In this document: in pieces, positions 10,424-20,194 of the stretch
How positions within the stretch are numbered: the first letter of the stretch is position 1
Layout: every line of letters begins with the position of its first letter
Source: Ornithodoros turicata
Taxonomy: Eukaryota; Arthropoda; Arachnida; Ixodida; Argasidae
Assembly (NCBI RefSeq): GCF_037126465.1
Contig: NC_088201.1
Span: 79,884,273 to 79,948,272, forward strand
DNA length: 64,000 nucleotides
Reading direction: 5' to 3'
Position numbers and translations under genes: made by a program
The notes under the pieces: generated by a model
What the model was told of the DNA's origin: nothing
The model's input: the letters and a program-made list of their open reading frames with translations, nothing else
Database searches by the model: none

Positions 10424-10871
10424 GCACCTTCATCGGAAACATTCTTTCCTCGAAGGAGAGTGACGACGTCAAAGTGAAACTCATACTGCAAGCACTGTAT
10501 CGCATACTCAAGCAGTACGGATTCGACCCTACGACAATAAAAACAAGCCGCCCGACGCTACAAGTGACTTTAACTGTTCGCTCCTCTCTCCAGAGGTGGA
10601 CAAAGAGGAAGCGGAAAGGGTCGTCTCGAAATTAAATAAGATTATTTCTTGGGATCGCGAGAGTTGTGTCTCGGTGTCGGGCAAGCCCACCAGGCACTCC
10701 TCCGTTTACGAACTCGTCAATTATTTGTTGCAACGTAAGACGAGAAAGAAACCTTCCTGGTTTCCTAAAGTCTCGAAACTATTGCGCCTGATTTCTCTGC
10801 CCGAATCTCGCGAACCTCAACAGCAGCAGCAGCAAGCCTCCATTGCGTGGACGACTTATGGAGGGATATGA
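10402..10871 (+). pseudogene. Polinton hypothetical protein, frameshifted
   Basis: Two overlapping frames, 10402-10635 and 10596-10871, together resemble the hypothetical encoded beside the integrase in arthropod Polintons. The second contains VSVSGKPTRHSSVYELVNYL and a QQQQQQ run near the end. The pattern G..V.....I.(D/E)LV.....RK at its C-terminus recurs in such elements, from memory of the family. The frame change near 10600 makes it broken. Function unknown. Confidence 0.5.
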
Positions 10872-11623
10872 GAAATCAGAGGGTGGTTTGTGGGGAGTGG
10901 ACCACTATAGAAAAGCGCATCACATGAGCAAAAACAAGGCTCTTGCCGTTCTCAGAAAGCTGGACGCCTACACGCTACACCATCCGGGGATTTCTACAAC
11001 AAGACCATCAAGAAGTACCTGGCACGAAAGAAGGTCCACATGTATTCCACCTTCTCTCCCGTAATCAAGGCATCGCAGGCAGAACGGGTCATACGCACTT
11101 TATGCGACAGAATATTCCGCTATTTTAGAGTAACCAGAAAATACCACTTCCGCACTTCCCAAGATCGTGCGCGACTACAACAACACCAAACACAGGACGT
11201 TGGGCATCAGCCCGCCCGAAGTCACGCCCGAAAACGAATTGGATCTGTTCAATAAGATAAATGGAAAGCCCGTCGTACCCTCCGTGAAAAAGAAGCTCAA
11301 AGTGGGGGATAAAGTGAGGGTTCTACTACACAGAAAAGGTTTTCAAAAGAGCCCGGAAGGGAGTTGGTCGCCTCAGGTTTTCACCATCTCCCGCCTGAGA
11401 GACACCTCTGAAAGATTACCGGGGTAAGGAAGTGGACGGATCTTTCTATCCTGAGGAGGTACTCGTCGTAACCCGAGACGCCAATCAGCCTTGGCCAGTA
11501 ACGAAAGTGCTGTGAAAGAAGAAAGTGAACGGTCATACCTTCTCCTTGGTTCGCTGGTTCGGTTACGACAAAGAACACGACAGTTGGGTTCCGAGCAGCG
11601 ATGTGGTCAAGATTGGGAAATGA
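10858..11623 (+). pseudogene. Polinton retrovirus-like integrase, catalytic core deleted, chromodomain kept
   Basis: An N-terminal part (GGLWGVDHYRKAHHMSKNK, then a DAYTLH motif) passes almost directly into the C-terminal part of the core (FYNKTIKKYLARKKVHMYST, SPVIKASQAERVIRTL), so the stretch with the first two catalytic acidic residues is missing. Frame changes follow, then an IN C-terminal SH3-like region (KKLKVGDKVRVLLHRKGF). A chromodomain-like end (RWFGYDKEHDSWVPSSD) lies near 11545-11620. The stop TGA overlaps the ATG of the next gene. The product cannot be catalytic. Confidence 0.8.
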
Positions 11624-12744
11624 CGTCAGACATCTACGTCCACCTCCTGTCGAACGCCAGCATGGATAAGTTTCCCTCGAATAAACTAAACGCCTTCACG
11701 GTAGCTTTCGACAGCCCACTTCAGCTCTCGAATCTCTATAAAGTCGGTCTGATGGATCTCAGCATAAGCAACGATTTTTTAAATATTGGATACGAAAGGC
11801 AAGGTGCGAAAATCGAGGTTTCTTTCGAGGACACGGTCGAAGCCAGGAGAACTTTTTGCATCACCCAGGATCTCAAGAGGGATTTGGGAAAAGCCCTTTC
11901 GGAATTTAATGTTTCTTTCATGTACAATAACTCGCGATACGACTTCGTCTTACCCGTGGACGTGAAGGCCATGGAATTGGACCCTCGGCTCGCACAGGCG
12001 CTCGATGCCTCGCTAGCATCGCGCGAAGCAGGTCATGCGGTGAAGCCTCCCAAATTGAGCGAACGCGAAGCCACCTCCATCTTATTGGAGCACGCCGCGC
12101 CCATCGCTTTCGGCGACGTCACTTTGAATTCGGAAACCACGTCCCTACGTAACAAACTCAACAAGTATTTCCAGATGCACAAGCTGGATGCCTCGCTAGA
12201 ATTCGCAAATAACGTCTACTTTCTGAAAACGCCGAAAAGGTTGCACGTACCGGAACCCTTTGTAAAGCTGCTACAGCTCAAACCCGTCGAGCGACACGGA
12301 GAAACTCTACGCGTCTCTCTGCCCGTAGCGCGGCAATTTTCGTTCACGATCAGGACGGAAATCCTTCGATCTTTTCAAGTAAATCTGCCTCCCGGCTATT
12401 ATGCTGCACCCCATGCACTCCTGGATGCGATTAACCAGCGCGTAGGCGAACGCCCGCACTTCAGCTTCGATGGAAGCGAACAGAAATGTAAAATTTGGCT
12501 TTCCGAGTACCTGGCCGTGCTTTTGGGCTTCGAATCGCGCACCGTGTTCACGGAGAAGGATGCCACGAGCTCTGTCAAGGCACTCCTGGAACCCCCGTTT
12601 CACAACATAATCGTCTACACGGATATCGTGGAACCCACGTACGTGAGGAGCGGGAAAAAATCAATATTAAAAATACTGCCCTTTTATTACGAGAAAGACA
12701 AGCACCTCGTCACCTACACGTTAGATAACATTGAGTTGTTTTAA
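11620..12744 (+). CDS. Penton-like minor capsid protein of the Polinton (374 aa, intact)
   Basis: The start ATG at 11620 overlaps the integrase stop (ATGA), a compact viral arrangement. The protein begins MTSDIYVHLLSNASMDKFPS, and the N-terminal element (L.S..SMD.(F/Y)P.N....F...L..P..L.....VGL..(I/L)) is that of Polinton and adintovirus penton-type proteins. The rest has no Cys-rich or membrane segments. In adeno- and Polinton-like capsids the penton forms the five-fold vertices. The frame is open for 374 codons although neighbouring genes are broken. Assignment rests on the N-terminal motif and gene order. Confidence 0.7.
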   Translation: MTSDIYVHLLSNASMDKFPSNKLNAFTVAFDSPLQLSNLYKVGLMDLSISNDFLNIGYERQGAKIEVSFEDTVEARRTFCITQDLKRDLGKALSEFNVSFMYNNSRYDFVLPVDVKAMELDPRLAQALDASLASREAGHAVKPPKLSEREATSILLEHAAPIAFGDVTLNSETTSLRNKLNKYFQMHKLDASLEFANNVYFLKTPKRLHVPEPFVKLLQLKPVERHGETLRVSLPVARQFSFTIRTEILRSFQVNLPPGYYAAPHALLDAINQRVGERPHFSFDGSEQKCKIWLSEYLAVLLGFESRTVFTEKDATSSVKALLEPPFHNIIVYTDIVEPTYVRSGKKSILKILPFYYEKDKHLVTYTLDNIELF

Positions 12745-13566
12745 CCTGTCCCAATTCGAAATTCCCTCAGTGATGATTGTTCTCGCGGACGAAATGGGAA
12801 GACGTTTACCGTTGCGGTCCAAAGGTAGAACCAATGTAACGTTGCATTTCAAATATGTACCGTAATTCCTCCAAAATAATTCCCGTGTACACGGGGACCT
12901 TTTTCCAACGGGGGGCGGTGTGTTCAGCAACATATCCAGGTTTATCGTTCCCATCTGGCAAGAAATAAAACCAATCGCCAAGAGAACGTTTAAGTGCTTG
13001 GCACGGAATTCGGCCGACGGCGAAGGAATATCGTGCGCAGTAAAAAAGACGGCCATAACGACGGGGAGAGACGTGCTGGATTCCATGGAGCGCTGTGGAA
13101 GGAACGATAATGTTTGCGCTTCCTCACACCATGTATGCCATATACGCAACAAGTCCTCCGAGAGCATGTCGTCCCAACCTGACCTTGCGAACCATATGCG
13201 TTGGAGCAGTATCTTCACAGTCACCACAAATGGGGCAACATGGCCAAAGAGGTCATACACGCGTACCACAGCTTGGAGTACACAGCGCTTCGTGTCTGAG
13301 CATTTCTCCAGAACCTCAAAAAGAGACTTCATGCTATACCGAATTTCATCTGAAGTTATGTCCCAATAAAGTCCAAGAATTTTCCTAGGGTAGCTTTTGC
13401 AGCGGCTGTGCCTTCTGCTTCGAACATTGTTTGTAGCAAAGAGCTATTACTAGTCCACTTCCCCAACTTCATGCCTGCTTCATGGAGAACGTCTTTCGTC
13501 AGACGATGCAAAGCCGTTGCTTCATCAGTAGTGTCGGCCCCAACAACTAAGTCATCAACATAAAAG
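12745..13566 (-). pseudogene. BEL/Pao RT end and post-RT (Pao) region
   Basis: The minus strand reads SFYVDDLVVGADTTDEA (RT catalytic box, YVDD) at 13566-13516, then TKDVLHEAGMKLGKW. Next comes a segment with VYDLFGHVAPFVVTVKILLQ and WDDMLSEDLLRIWHTWCEEA, the hallmark of the Pao family region after RT (..DPLGF.AP...R.K.L.Q..W..). The RNase H-like part ends abruptly at 12745, where Polinton sequence begins. Confidence 0.85.
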
Positions 13567-13599
13567 CTACTTGAAAGCTACTACAAAAGCTACTACAAA

Positions 13600-14714
13600 A
13601 TGCTGGAAAACTGCCTCTTGCCCCTCACTATCGTTTTGAAATCGCCGTCCTCTGAGATCCCTCTTTAAGTTTGAGAACAGGAAGTAGTCACTCGGTGCCA
13701 AGTCTGGACTGTAGGGTGGGTGGTGGATTTCTTCGAAGCCGCACTCCTTCAATGCAGCCTTGGCAACAGAAGCCGTGTAGACAGGGGCATTGTCCTGGAG
13801 CAACCGGACACCTCGACTCAACCTGCCGTGCCTCTTTTTCTTGATGGCGTCTCGCAGTCGGTGCAGGAGTGAAGCATAATAAGTCACACTCGCTGTGGTG
13901 TTCCTCTCTTTGAAGTTTATGAGGAGGATCCCGTGACAATCCCAAAATATGGTTGCCATGATCTTCTTTGTGGATTGTGTGACCTTGGCTTTTCTTGGGG
14001 GTGCTTCTCCTGGTTTGCGCCATTGCATCGACTCCTTTTTCAAAAGGGGATCGTAGTAGAGCACCATAGTCTGATCCCCTGTGACAATTGACTTCAATAT
14101 TTCTTCTTCGTTCTCTTGACAGAGCTCCAAAAACTCTTTGGCACAGACGACGCGCTGTTGCTTTTGAACTGACAAGCGAAGTCGTGGCACCCATCTCGCA
14201 TTGACCTTTTTCATGTGAAGGCCCTCGCCGATGATGCGAAAAACGGTTGTTTTGGAAAGCCCCAGCCTTTCTGAGATTTCCTTCACCTTGAGACGCCTGT
14301 CGCTCAGCACTTCCTCCTCGACAAGAGAAAATCACCACTTCCACTGGACGACCATCGCGTGGATCATCTTCAATGGACTCTCACCCCAATCGAAACTGCT
14401 TAGCCCAGTCTTTTACCGTTGTGTACGACAGAGAGGCTTCTCTGTACACGTTGTCCAGTCGCACTTTAATTTCTTTAGGCGAAAGTCCCTCTTTTGTCAA
14501 GAATTTTATCACAGCGTGGTACTCGATTTTTTCCATTTTAACTGAAGAGTGCACCCTGGCTGTTTGAAACGCCGCTCTCCAACCGACAAAAGCATAGAGA
14601 GGGTTGAGGGTGGTGCTCCGGCCCTCCAACAGATGGCGCCACGCGTCCTGAATCGCAGTTTCAAATTCGCGCGCATTTTCTACCTCGGGCCGGAAACTTA
14701 TGGAACCACCCTCG
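13600..14714 (-). pseudogene. mariner transposase (D,D34D type), frameshifted, element 3'-truncated
   Basis: The right terminus CGAGGGTGGTTCCATAAGTT (reverse complement of 14695-14714), preceded by TA, is a mariner end. The minus-strand product starts MEKIEYHAVIKFLTKEGLSP (HTH region), shifts frame near 14330, and continues with TVFRIIGEGL, the WVPRL box, VTGDQTMV, LLQDNAPVYTA and YSPDLAPSDYFLF (catalytic Asp positions; GDQ replaces GDE). The coding sequence ends about 30 residues short at 13600, with no left terminal repeat, directly against the BEL/Pao RT. It is inactive. Confidence 0.88.
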
Positions 14715-14716
14715 TA

Positions 14717-15430
14717 TTTTCTTGCCTTCTCTCTGGTTCCTTCATGGCATTTTTTCCCATAAAACGTGATATTCAATCAATGACAGTATTTTATTTAGGA
14801 AGTAAGAACCACTGCCATTGGCATGAAGGTGAACCATTGTGTGCCCACGGGAGGTAAGGTGCAAAGCGTTCGAAGAGACCTCTGCCAGAGAAACGTCAAT
14901 ATGACATTGGTAGACAGACTGAAACCGAAAGAAATCGGAAGGAGGGCTGGGTTCCACGAACGGGCACTTGTTCACTGTCTCCCATTGAAAGCAATTGAAA
15001 GAAAAGTAGGACCGAGGGTCGCGTCCCTTTAAGGGATCATGTCGTAACCCCCTCAAGACCGTTGCTTTCGGGCGCGACCTTGTTCACCTCTAGCTTCGAG
15101 CGTAGTTCAATTGTACCAAATTTTGGCGCTGTCGAACACTATGACGTCATTTCTTTACAAACAGGTAGAGGTATATTGTTGGACATAAACGAAAACGATC
15201 TAAGTGTGTTGCACGCTCTACGGGCAACTCAAGGTCTAACTCAACTGCTCACGCCCGCTGCTCCTGCGTAATGCTATTTTGTGTCCGGTGTAACTTGGAA
15301 GTAACTCGTTCATTTTTTTTTTCAGTAACTCAGTAACTGTTACATTTCATGCTGAAGAACTTCGTTATTAACTTAGTTACATTTTGCACACGGTAACCTA
15401 ACTTGTAACGAGTTCTTTTGACAGGTAACT
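14717..15430. repeat. Unclassified repeat DNA with GTAAC/GTTAC-rich hAT-type MITE end
   Basis: From about 15283 to 15435, GTAACTTG, AGTAACTC, AACTGTTACA and TTAGTTACA recur in both orientations. This is the same style as the TAACTAC-rich ends of the hAT element at 54143-59010. The rest (14717-15280) has no recognised homology. It separates BEL/Pao gag from RT. Confidence 0.4.
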
Positions 15431-15432
15431 TC

Positions 15433-16070
15433 TCAATCTATGAATTCACTTTTGCCGAATCTGGTCTTGAGAAAATCAACGGCGGTTTCATAGTTTTCGT
15501 CCCTAATAGTCAATCCGTCCAGAGCGCGGGCCGCTGGTCCAGCCACGAGAGACATCAAGTATTTCATTTTGTTGACCTTCGATAGTCTTTGGTTATCATC
15601 AATACTTGCACGGAATTGGTCCCAAAATCCCTGCCAATGTGAGAGCTCACCACTGAAGGAGTCTATCTTGAGCTTCGGTAGGGCGATCCCATCGGGCTGG
15701 CTGCCAGAAGGCGGACGATGCATAGGCAAGAGTGGCTGAAGATTATCAGCTTCATTTGTCATCTGTCTCCCGGCCTGTTGTGAGGCGTCCAGCACAGATC
15801 GAACTTGAACGACGGTGCTTGTGATGGACTCTCAGTAATGGTCGCAGGCTTCACATTCATTCTGCAAGAACTCCTCAAGATGATTGCTTGAATGCCACCA
15901 TCCATCTGCTGTAGGGCTGAAGCCTTCGTTTCTAGAAATTGCAACTTTGCCTTTAGCTGGTCGATAGTTGGAGGTGATAGTGCCAAGAGCGCCTTGAGTT
16001 CGTTGATTATTCGCGTGACTGTTGAACTGGTGGTAGTCCGTATTCGCTTCAAGCGCTCCAGGTTTTCCAT
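15433..16070 (-). pseudogene. BEL/Pao gag fragment
   Basis: The minus strand encodes a coiled N-terminal segment (MENLERLKRIRTT, LKAKLQFLETKASALQQM). After a frame change comes LPKLKIDSFSGELSHWQGFW with YLMSLVAGPAARALDGL and TAVDFLKTRFGK, the conserved BEL/Pao gag domain (DUF1759-type LP.L.(L/I)..F.G....W..F). Confidence 0.88.
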
Positions 16071-16228
16071 GCCAACGTCGTTCTGAAAGCCTTGCCGTTA
16101 GGTCTTGACCAAAAGGAACCGGGATGACAGTTCCTGGGTTTCGGCACCAAATGTACAAGAAATCAAGGACTCTGGTAGTTGCCAAACTGAGCTTAATGGA
16201 AACCAGGAATAGAAGTGAAGCTCGCTGA

Positions 16229-19209
16229 TGCGAGGTCATGCGGAATGAATCTGTATACTTCTTCCTTAACACAAGGACTCTCACAAACGTCAAACTCCCA
16301 CCGAATCACGAAAACGAGTGGTTCAAGTATAGCGTGCTGGCACTCTTGCATCTGTTGAGGAACAAACCAAACGATGATACCAGATACCGCAAATACATGA
16401 ATCCTTCGAATCCGGAGACGTGCGTAACATACTGGCCACCCTGCTTCCCAGTCACTTACGAAGGCATTACCCTGTGGGAGAGAAAAAACAAAATCTCTGT
16501 GTACATCTACGTGTTCGACGAGCAGACGAGCTCGATATCTACCGGACGGGTTCCCTACACGCTCCATAAAGATAAAGTCCATCTGCTCGAGGTTAGGCAG
16601 CATTTGAAATGTAGCACTTTCATGGGACGAAGTGACTACTTTCATTGCGAGAAATGCACGAGTGGTTATGGGACGAGAGAGGCATTGCAGCAGCACGAAC
16701 GTCTGTGTCGAGACGTAAATGAAGTGATTCTCGAAATGCCAAAAGCGGGGGAAAGCGTATCTTTTCCCAAGATACAGTACATGCATCCTTATCCCTATTT
16801 CGCGGTATTAGACACGGAGAGCCTCTTGGAAAAGGATGCACTCGTTAAGGACGCCGTGAGCGTGCACAGGATGAGCTCGTACTGCATCGTTGTAGTGAGA
16901 AGTTGCGACGGAAAAATACTAGGCCTAGATGGCTATTTGGGACCCAACGCAGCAGAAAAATGCTTGCTTGCGCTCAAGGGATTTAGTGATCAAATCGATA
17001 GGTTGAACCGCTGTCCCTCACCGTTGGTCATGAGTATGGAAGACCTCTTTCGACACGCGAGCGCAACGCACTACGAATTTTGTGGAATCGAATTTAACCG
17101 ACATACGTGGAAGCTGTCGCATCACACCCGCTTCGTAGAGCCCGGTTCTCCGAATTTTGTCGCGACGCTGTGTGATACGTGTGACCTTACGTGTTGGAAA
17201 ACCAAAGAACTCGTCGTGTGCGTGCACAACCTGCAGTGCAATTTGAGCTCCCTTCTCCGCCACGTGCACGTTCTAAATCTGGGTGAACCGTGGATCTTAG
17301 CTTCAAGCTCGGAATAGATAAGAGGGTTCAACATTGGCGATCTCCATTTCCGTGATGCCACGCAGTTTTTCAACCTGTCCTTGTCGAACCTGGTGGAAAC
17401 CCTCCTCGCCAGCGGCGGCGAGAGCGCGTTTCATTGCACCCGTCAAATGTATGGTACCGTTTCCGGCGCCTCCTCAGGAAGGGCATTTACCCGTACACCT
17501 TCGTCGACAGTTTCGAAGCGTACAATTTGCCCGTGCTACTGCCACAGGAAGCTTTCAAAAGTGACCTGAACGACCAAGAGACCACGGACGAGGACTATCA
17601 GTACGCCTTCGAGATTTTCTAATTGTTCGAATGTAAGAACCTCGGCGGTTACACGCATCTCTGCATCACGCTCGACGCCTGTCACCTCTGCGACGTCGTA
17701 CTGTATTTCAGGAAGATTGCGCTAGAGACGGATGGGATGGATATCCTACGTGCCATGTCCCTCGCCAGCTACGCGTGGAGCAGCACTCTGAAGCTCACCA
17801 AAGTCAAACTCGAGCTCATGAGCGATCGCGAGATGTACGAAACGATCGAGAAGGGAATCAGGGGAGGCGTTTGTAACAGCTTCCACAGATACTGTCGGGC
17901 TAATCACGAGGGGTGTGACGATTACGATCCCCAGCAAGGAAAGACTTTTATCCAGTACCTCGACGTGAACGGTTTGTACCCGTACCCTATGACTTTCCAT
18001 CTCCCGACAGGTGGTTTCGAGTGGGTCGATCCTTCGAGGTTGAGCGAGATCGATTTTCTCAACATCCCTCACGATTCGGAAGTGGGTTACGTCTACGTGG
18101 TAGACTTGTCATATCCCGAAGAACTGCAAGCGCTCACCAGAGATTTTCCCCTAGCACCCGAACACAGGTGCGTGGACGAGAATGAACTGTCCCCCTATCA
18201 GTAGCACTTGAAACACGCGTTGGCGCTAAACGCCCCTCTCACAAAGAAACTCTTGCTGACGTGCTGCGACAAAGAACGCTACGTCGTTCATTATGCATTG
18301 CTCGCTCTGTATGTGAGGTTGGGGATGAAAATAAAACGTGTTCACTGCATCCTCTCGTTCCGCCAAGACAATTTTTTGCGAACCTTTGTGCAGAGAAACG
18401 TCGCGTTGAGGAGTGCCGCGACCACGAAATTCGAGCAACTTCTGTACAAAACTGTCGAACAGTACATTCGGTAAGTCGATACAAAATGTGAGACGCATGA
18501 AAAGGTATGCTATAGCCTACGACAAAGAAAGCGCACTCCGAAAAGCTAGCTCCGTCAACAGTCATCATTTTCACATTCTGAGCGACAAGTGCATCTGGTA
18601 CGAGATAAAACAACGCCACATCAAATGCACGCACCCCCTTTACGTGGGCTTTGCCATTCTAGAGATATCCAAAGTCCGAATGTACAGCTTCATCTACGAG
18701 TCGCTCTTTTCTCGCTTGACGTGTCCAGCGCAACTGATCTATAGCGATACGGACAGCATAATTTTTTCTCTCACGTGTGAAAGCCTGGAAAAGCAGCTGA
18801 TGAAAATTGAGGACGAATTGTCCTCCTATCCAGCGGACCACCCGTTTTTCAACGACGAGCATGCGAACCAGATAGGGTACTTCAAAGACGAGACGGGGGT
18901 GTTATTCAGGAAGTCGTAGCCATCCGAGCCAAAATGTACAGCATTCTCTTGGCTGGGACACACAAACAGATCGCGAGAGCGAAAGGGGCCAAGAAAGACG
19001 TGGTGAGGAAACATTTATTGCAAGAAGTGTACCGAGATTCTCTGTTGAATACAGTCTCTCAGAAGCAGTGCACCATCCAGAGTATAAAGCAAACAATCTA
19101 CACAATTTCGAGACTCAAGGAGAGCTTGGTCCCCTACGACAACAAGCGCTATCTCGTGGATGCCGTACACTCCTTCCCTTACGGAAGCCGCGAATACGGT
19201 AGGCTGTGA
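16229..19209 (+). pseudogene. Protein-primed DNA polymerase B (PolB) of the Polinton, in several frames
   Basis: The first open segment (16229-17317) carries an N-terminal NVKLPPNHENEWFKYSVLAL motif and a C2HC/C2H2-like finger (YFHCEKCTSGYGTREALQQH). It also has the exonuclease start FAVLDTES. After frame changes near 17300 and 17620 come YLDVNGLYPYP (palm motif A), STFGKSIQNVRR (motif B, after a frameshift near 18450), and YSDTDSI (motif C). The C-terminal MYSILLAG and AKGAKKDVV region follows a further break near 18915. The 5' end is cut by the BEL/Pao insertion. At least four disruptions make it nonfunctional. It would have replicated the element. Confidence 0.88.
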
Positions 19210-19452
19210 TGGTGTTTTGACACGTATAGGATTACGATAGTACTCTCTCTTTCTGCAGCACCGGAAAACCCGGAAGAAGAGATCCTGAGAGCGTCGTCGT
19301 CGTCAGGGATCGAGTGACTGTGGAACAAAGAGCAAGTCCTTCGTGCACGTGCATATAATCTAGAAGAAAAGTTCTAGTCGAGATACGCTCTCTCTCTCTC
19401 TCAGACAGGAGAAGCACGGGTCATCGTGGCAGTGTGGTAGCGGAATGGGTGT

Positions 19453-19665
19453 ATGAAAAGAATGACCATTCCGCCATCGTGCTGGTGCGGTGACCCGCGC
19501 AATGACGATGCTGCAACGAAGATTCCCCACACTGTTTTGTTCAGGAAAGTCAAGGAGGGTGTAGGCATCTATCGACCAACTCAAGAGACGTCTTTGTATG
19601 TATTCAATAAAGATGTGTCCGTGAAAAAAACACAGAGTCCCGTCAAAGTTATTCGGACTGTTTAA
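19453..19665 (+). CDS. Small Polinton ORF, unknown (70 aa)
   Basis: Open frame downstream of PolB with a basic C-terminal end (KDVSVKKTQSPVKVIRTV) and PPSCWCGD near the start. It converges with and overlaps the minus-strand ORF at 19649-20119 by 17 bases. Family not recognised, and it could be a remnant. Confidence 0.35.
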   Translation: MKRMTIPPSCWCGDPRNDDAATKIPHTVLFRKVKEGVGIYRPTQETSLYVFNKDVSVKKTQSPVKVIRTV

Positions 19666-20119
19666 TGCGTTGCATTTCGATAACCAAACGGTATTTCAAT
19701 AAATCAGTGACAAAGTTCTCAATGTAGACTGCTTGCAAATGTCGCTGCTTCCTCAGGGCATACTTAATATGAGCAATGGCACGAGCGAGAAGGTCCACGA
19801 TGTCTGCAGAGACGTAGTTGAATTTGGCATTGGTCGAGCTCACATATTCGCTCATCAGTCCCAGGGGTCCGTCCGCCACCGTTATACAGACGTTCTTGTA
19901 ACGGGCGTAGATCTGACGCACCATCTCCTGCAACGGTCCCGGAGATACCTCTCCTATATTGCCAAAGCCCACCATGTCTATCACGTAGCGAAAAGCAGTG
20001 ATGACGAGCTCGTTACGGGGACTCTCCTTGTTGAAGTTGAAGTCTTCTTGTTCATTCTCCACTTCTTCCCAAGAAGCGTGGATACAGGGGCAATTTTTTA
20101 AAGTGTGGTAGCTGAACAT
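19649..20119 (-). CDS. Polinton accessory ORF, unknown (156 aa)
   Basis: Intact 156-codon frame pointing away from the right terminal repeat. It has a central hydrophobic/helical region (ELVITAFRYVIDMVGFGNIG), a GPLGLMSEYV segment and a long C-terminal helix (ARAIAHIKYALRKQRHLQAV). Polintons usually carry small accessory genes near the termini. I do not recognise this one. It is convergent with the plus-strand genes. Confidence 0.55.
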   Translation of the reverse strand: MFSYHTLKNCPCIHASWEEVENEQEDFNFNKESPRNELVITAFRYVIDMVGFGNIGEVSPGPLQEMVRQIYARYKNVCITVADGPLGLMSEYVSSTNAKFNYVSADIVDLLARAIAHIKYALRKQRHLQAVYIENFVTDLLKYRLVIEMQRIKQSE

Positions 20120-20194
20120 TTTCGTGTAATGATGACGTGAGCGCAGTGCGTGTTGCCTCTATACAGCGTTTTGAAATAAACATGCGCAAAGAAA

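Larger units (their letters stand above)
12745..16229 (-). mobile_element. BEL/Pao LTR retrotransposon fragment nested in the Polinton
   Basis: It lies exactly between the penton stop (12744) and the truncated 5' end of PolB (16229). In minus-strand order it has an LTR remnant, a primer-binding-site-like TTTGGTGCCGAAACCCAGGA (about 16154-16134), gag, a gap filled by other repeats including a mariner, the end of RT, and the post-RT Pao region. No 3' LTR is seen and the 5' LTR is cut at the PolB junction, so both ends are truncated. This probably took Polinton genes with it. Confidence 0.8.

Noticed and set aside
13688..14344. 218-aa minus-strand frame parallel to the mariner transposase
   Set aside because: It is the alternative reading frame of the same transposase. 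Only its N-terminal few codons carry real coding sequence before the frameshift.
16193..16786. 197-aa minus-strand frame overlapping PolB
   Set aside because: It is the antisense shadow of the PolB coding segment, and no homology was recognised.
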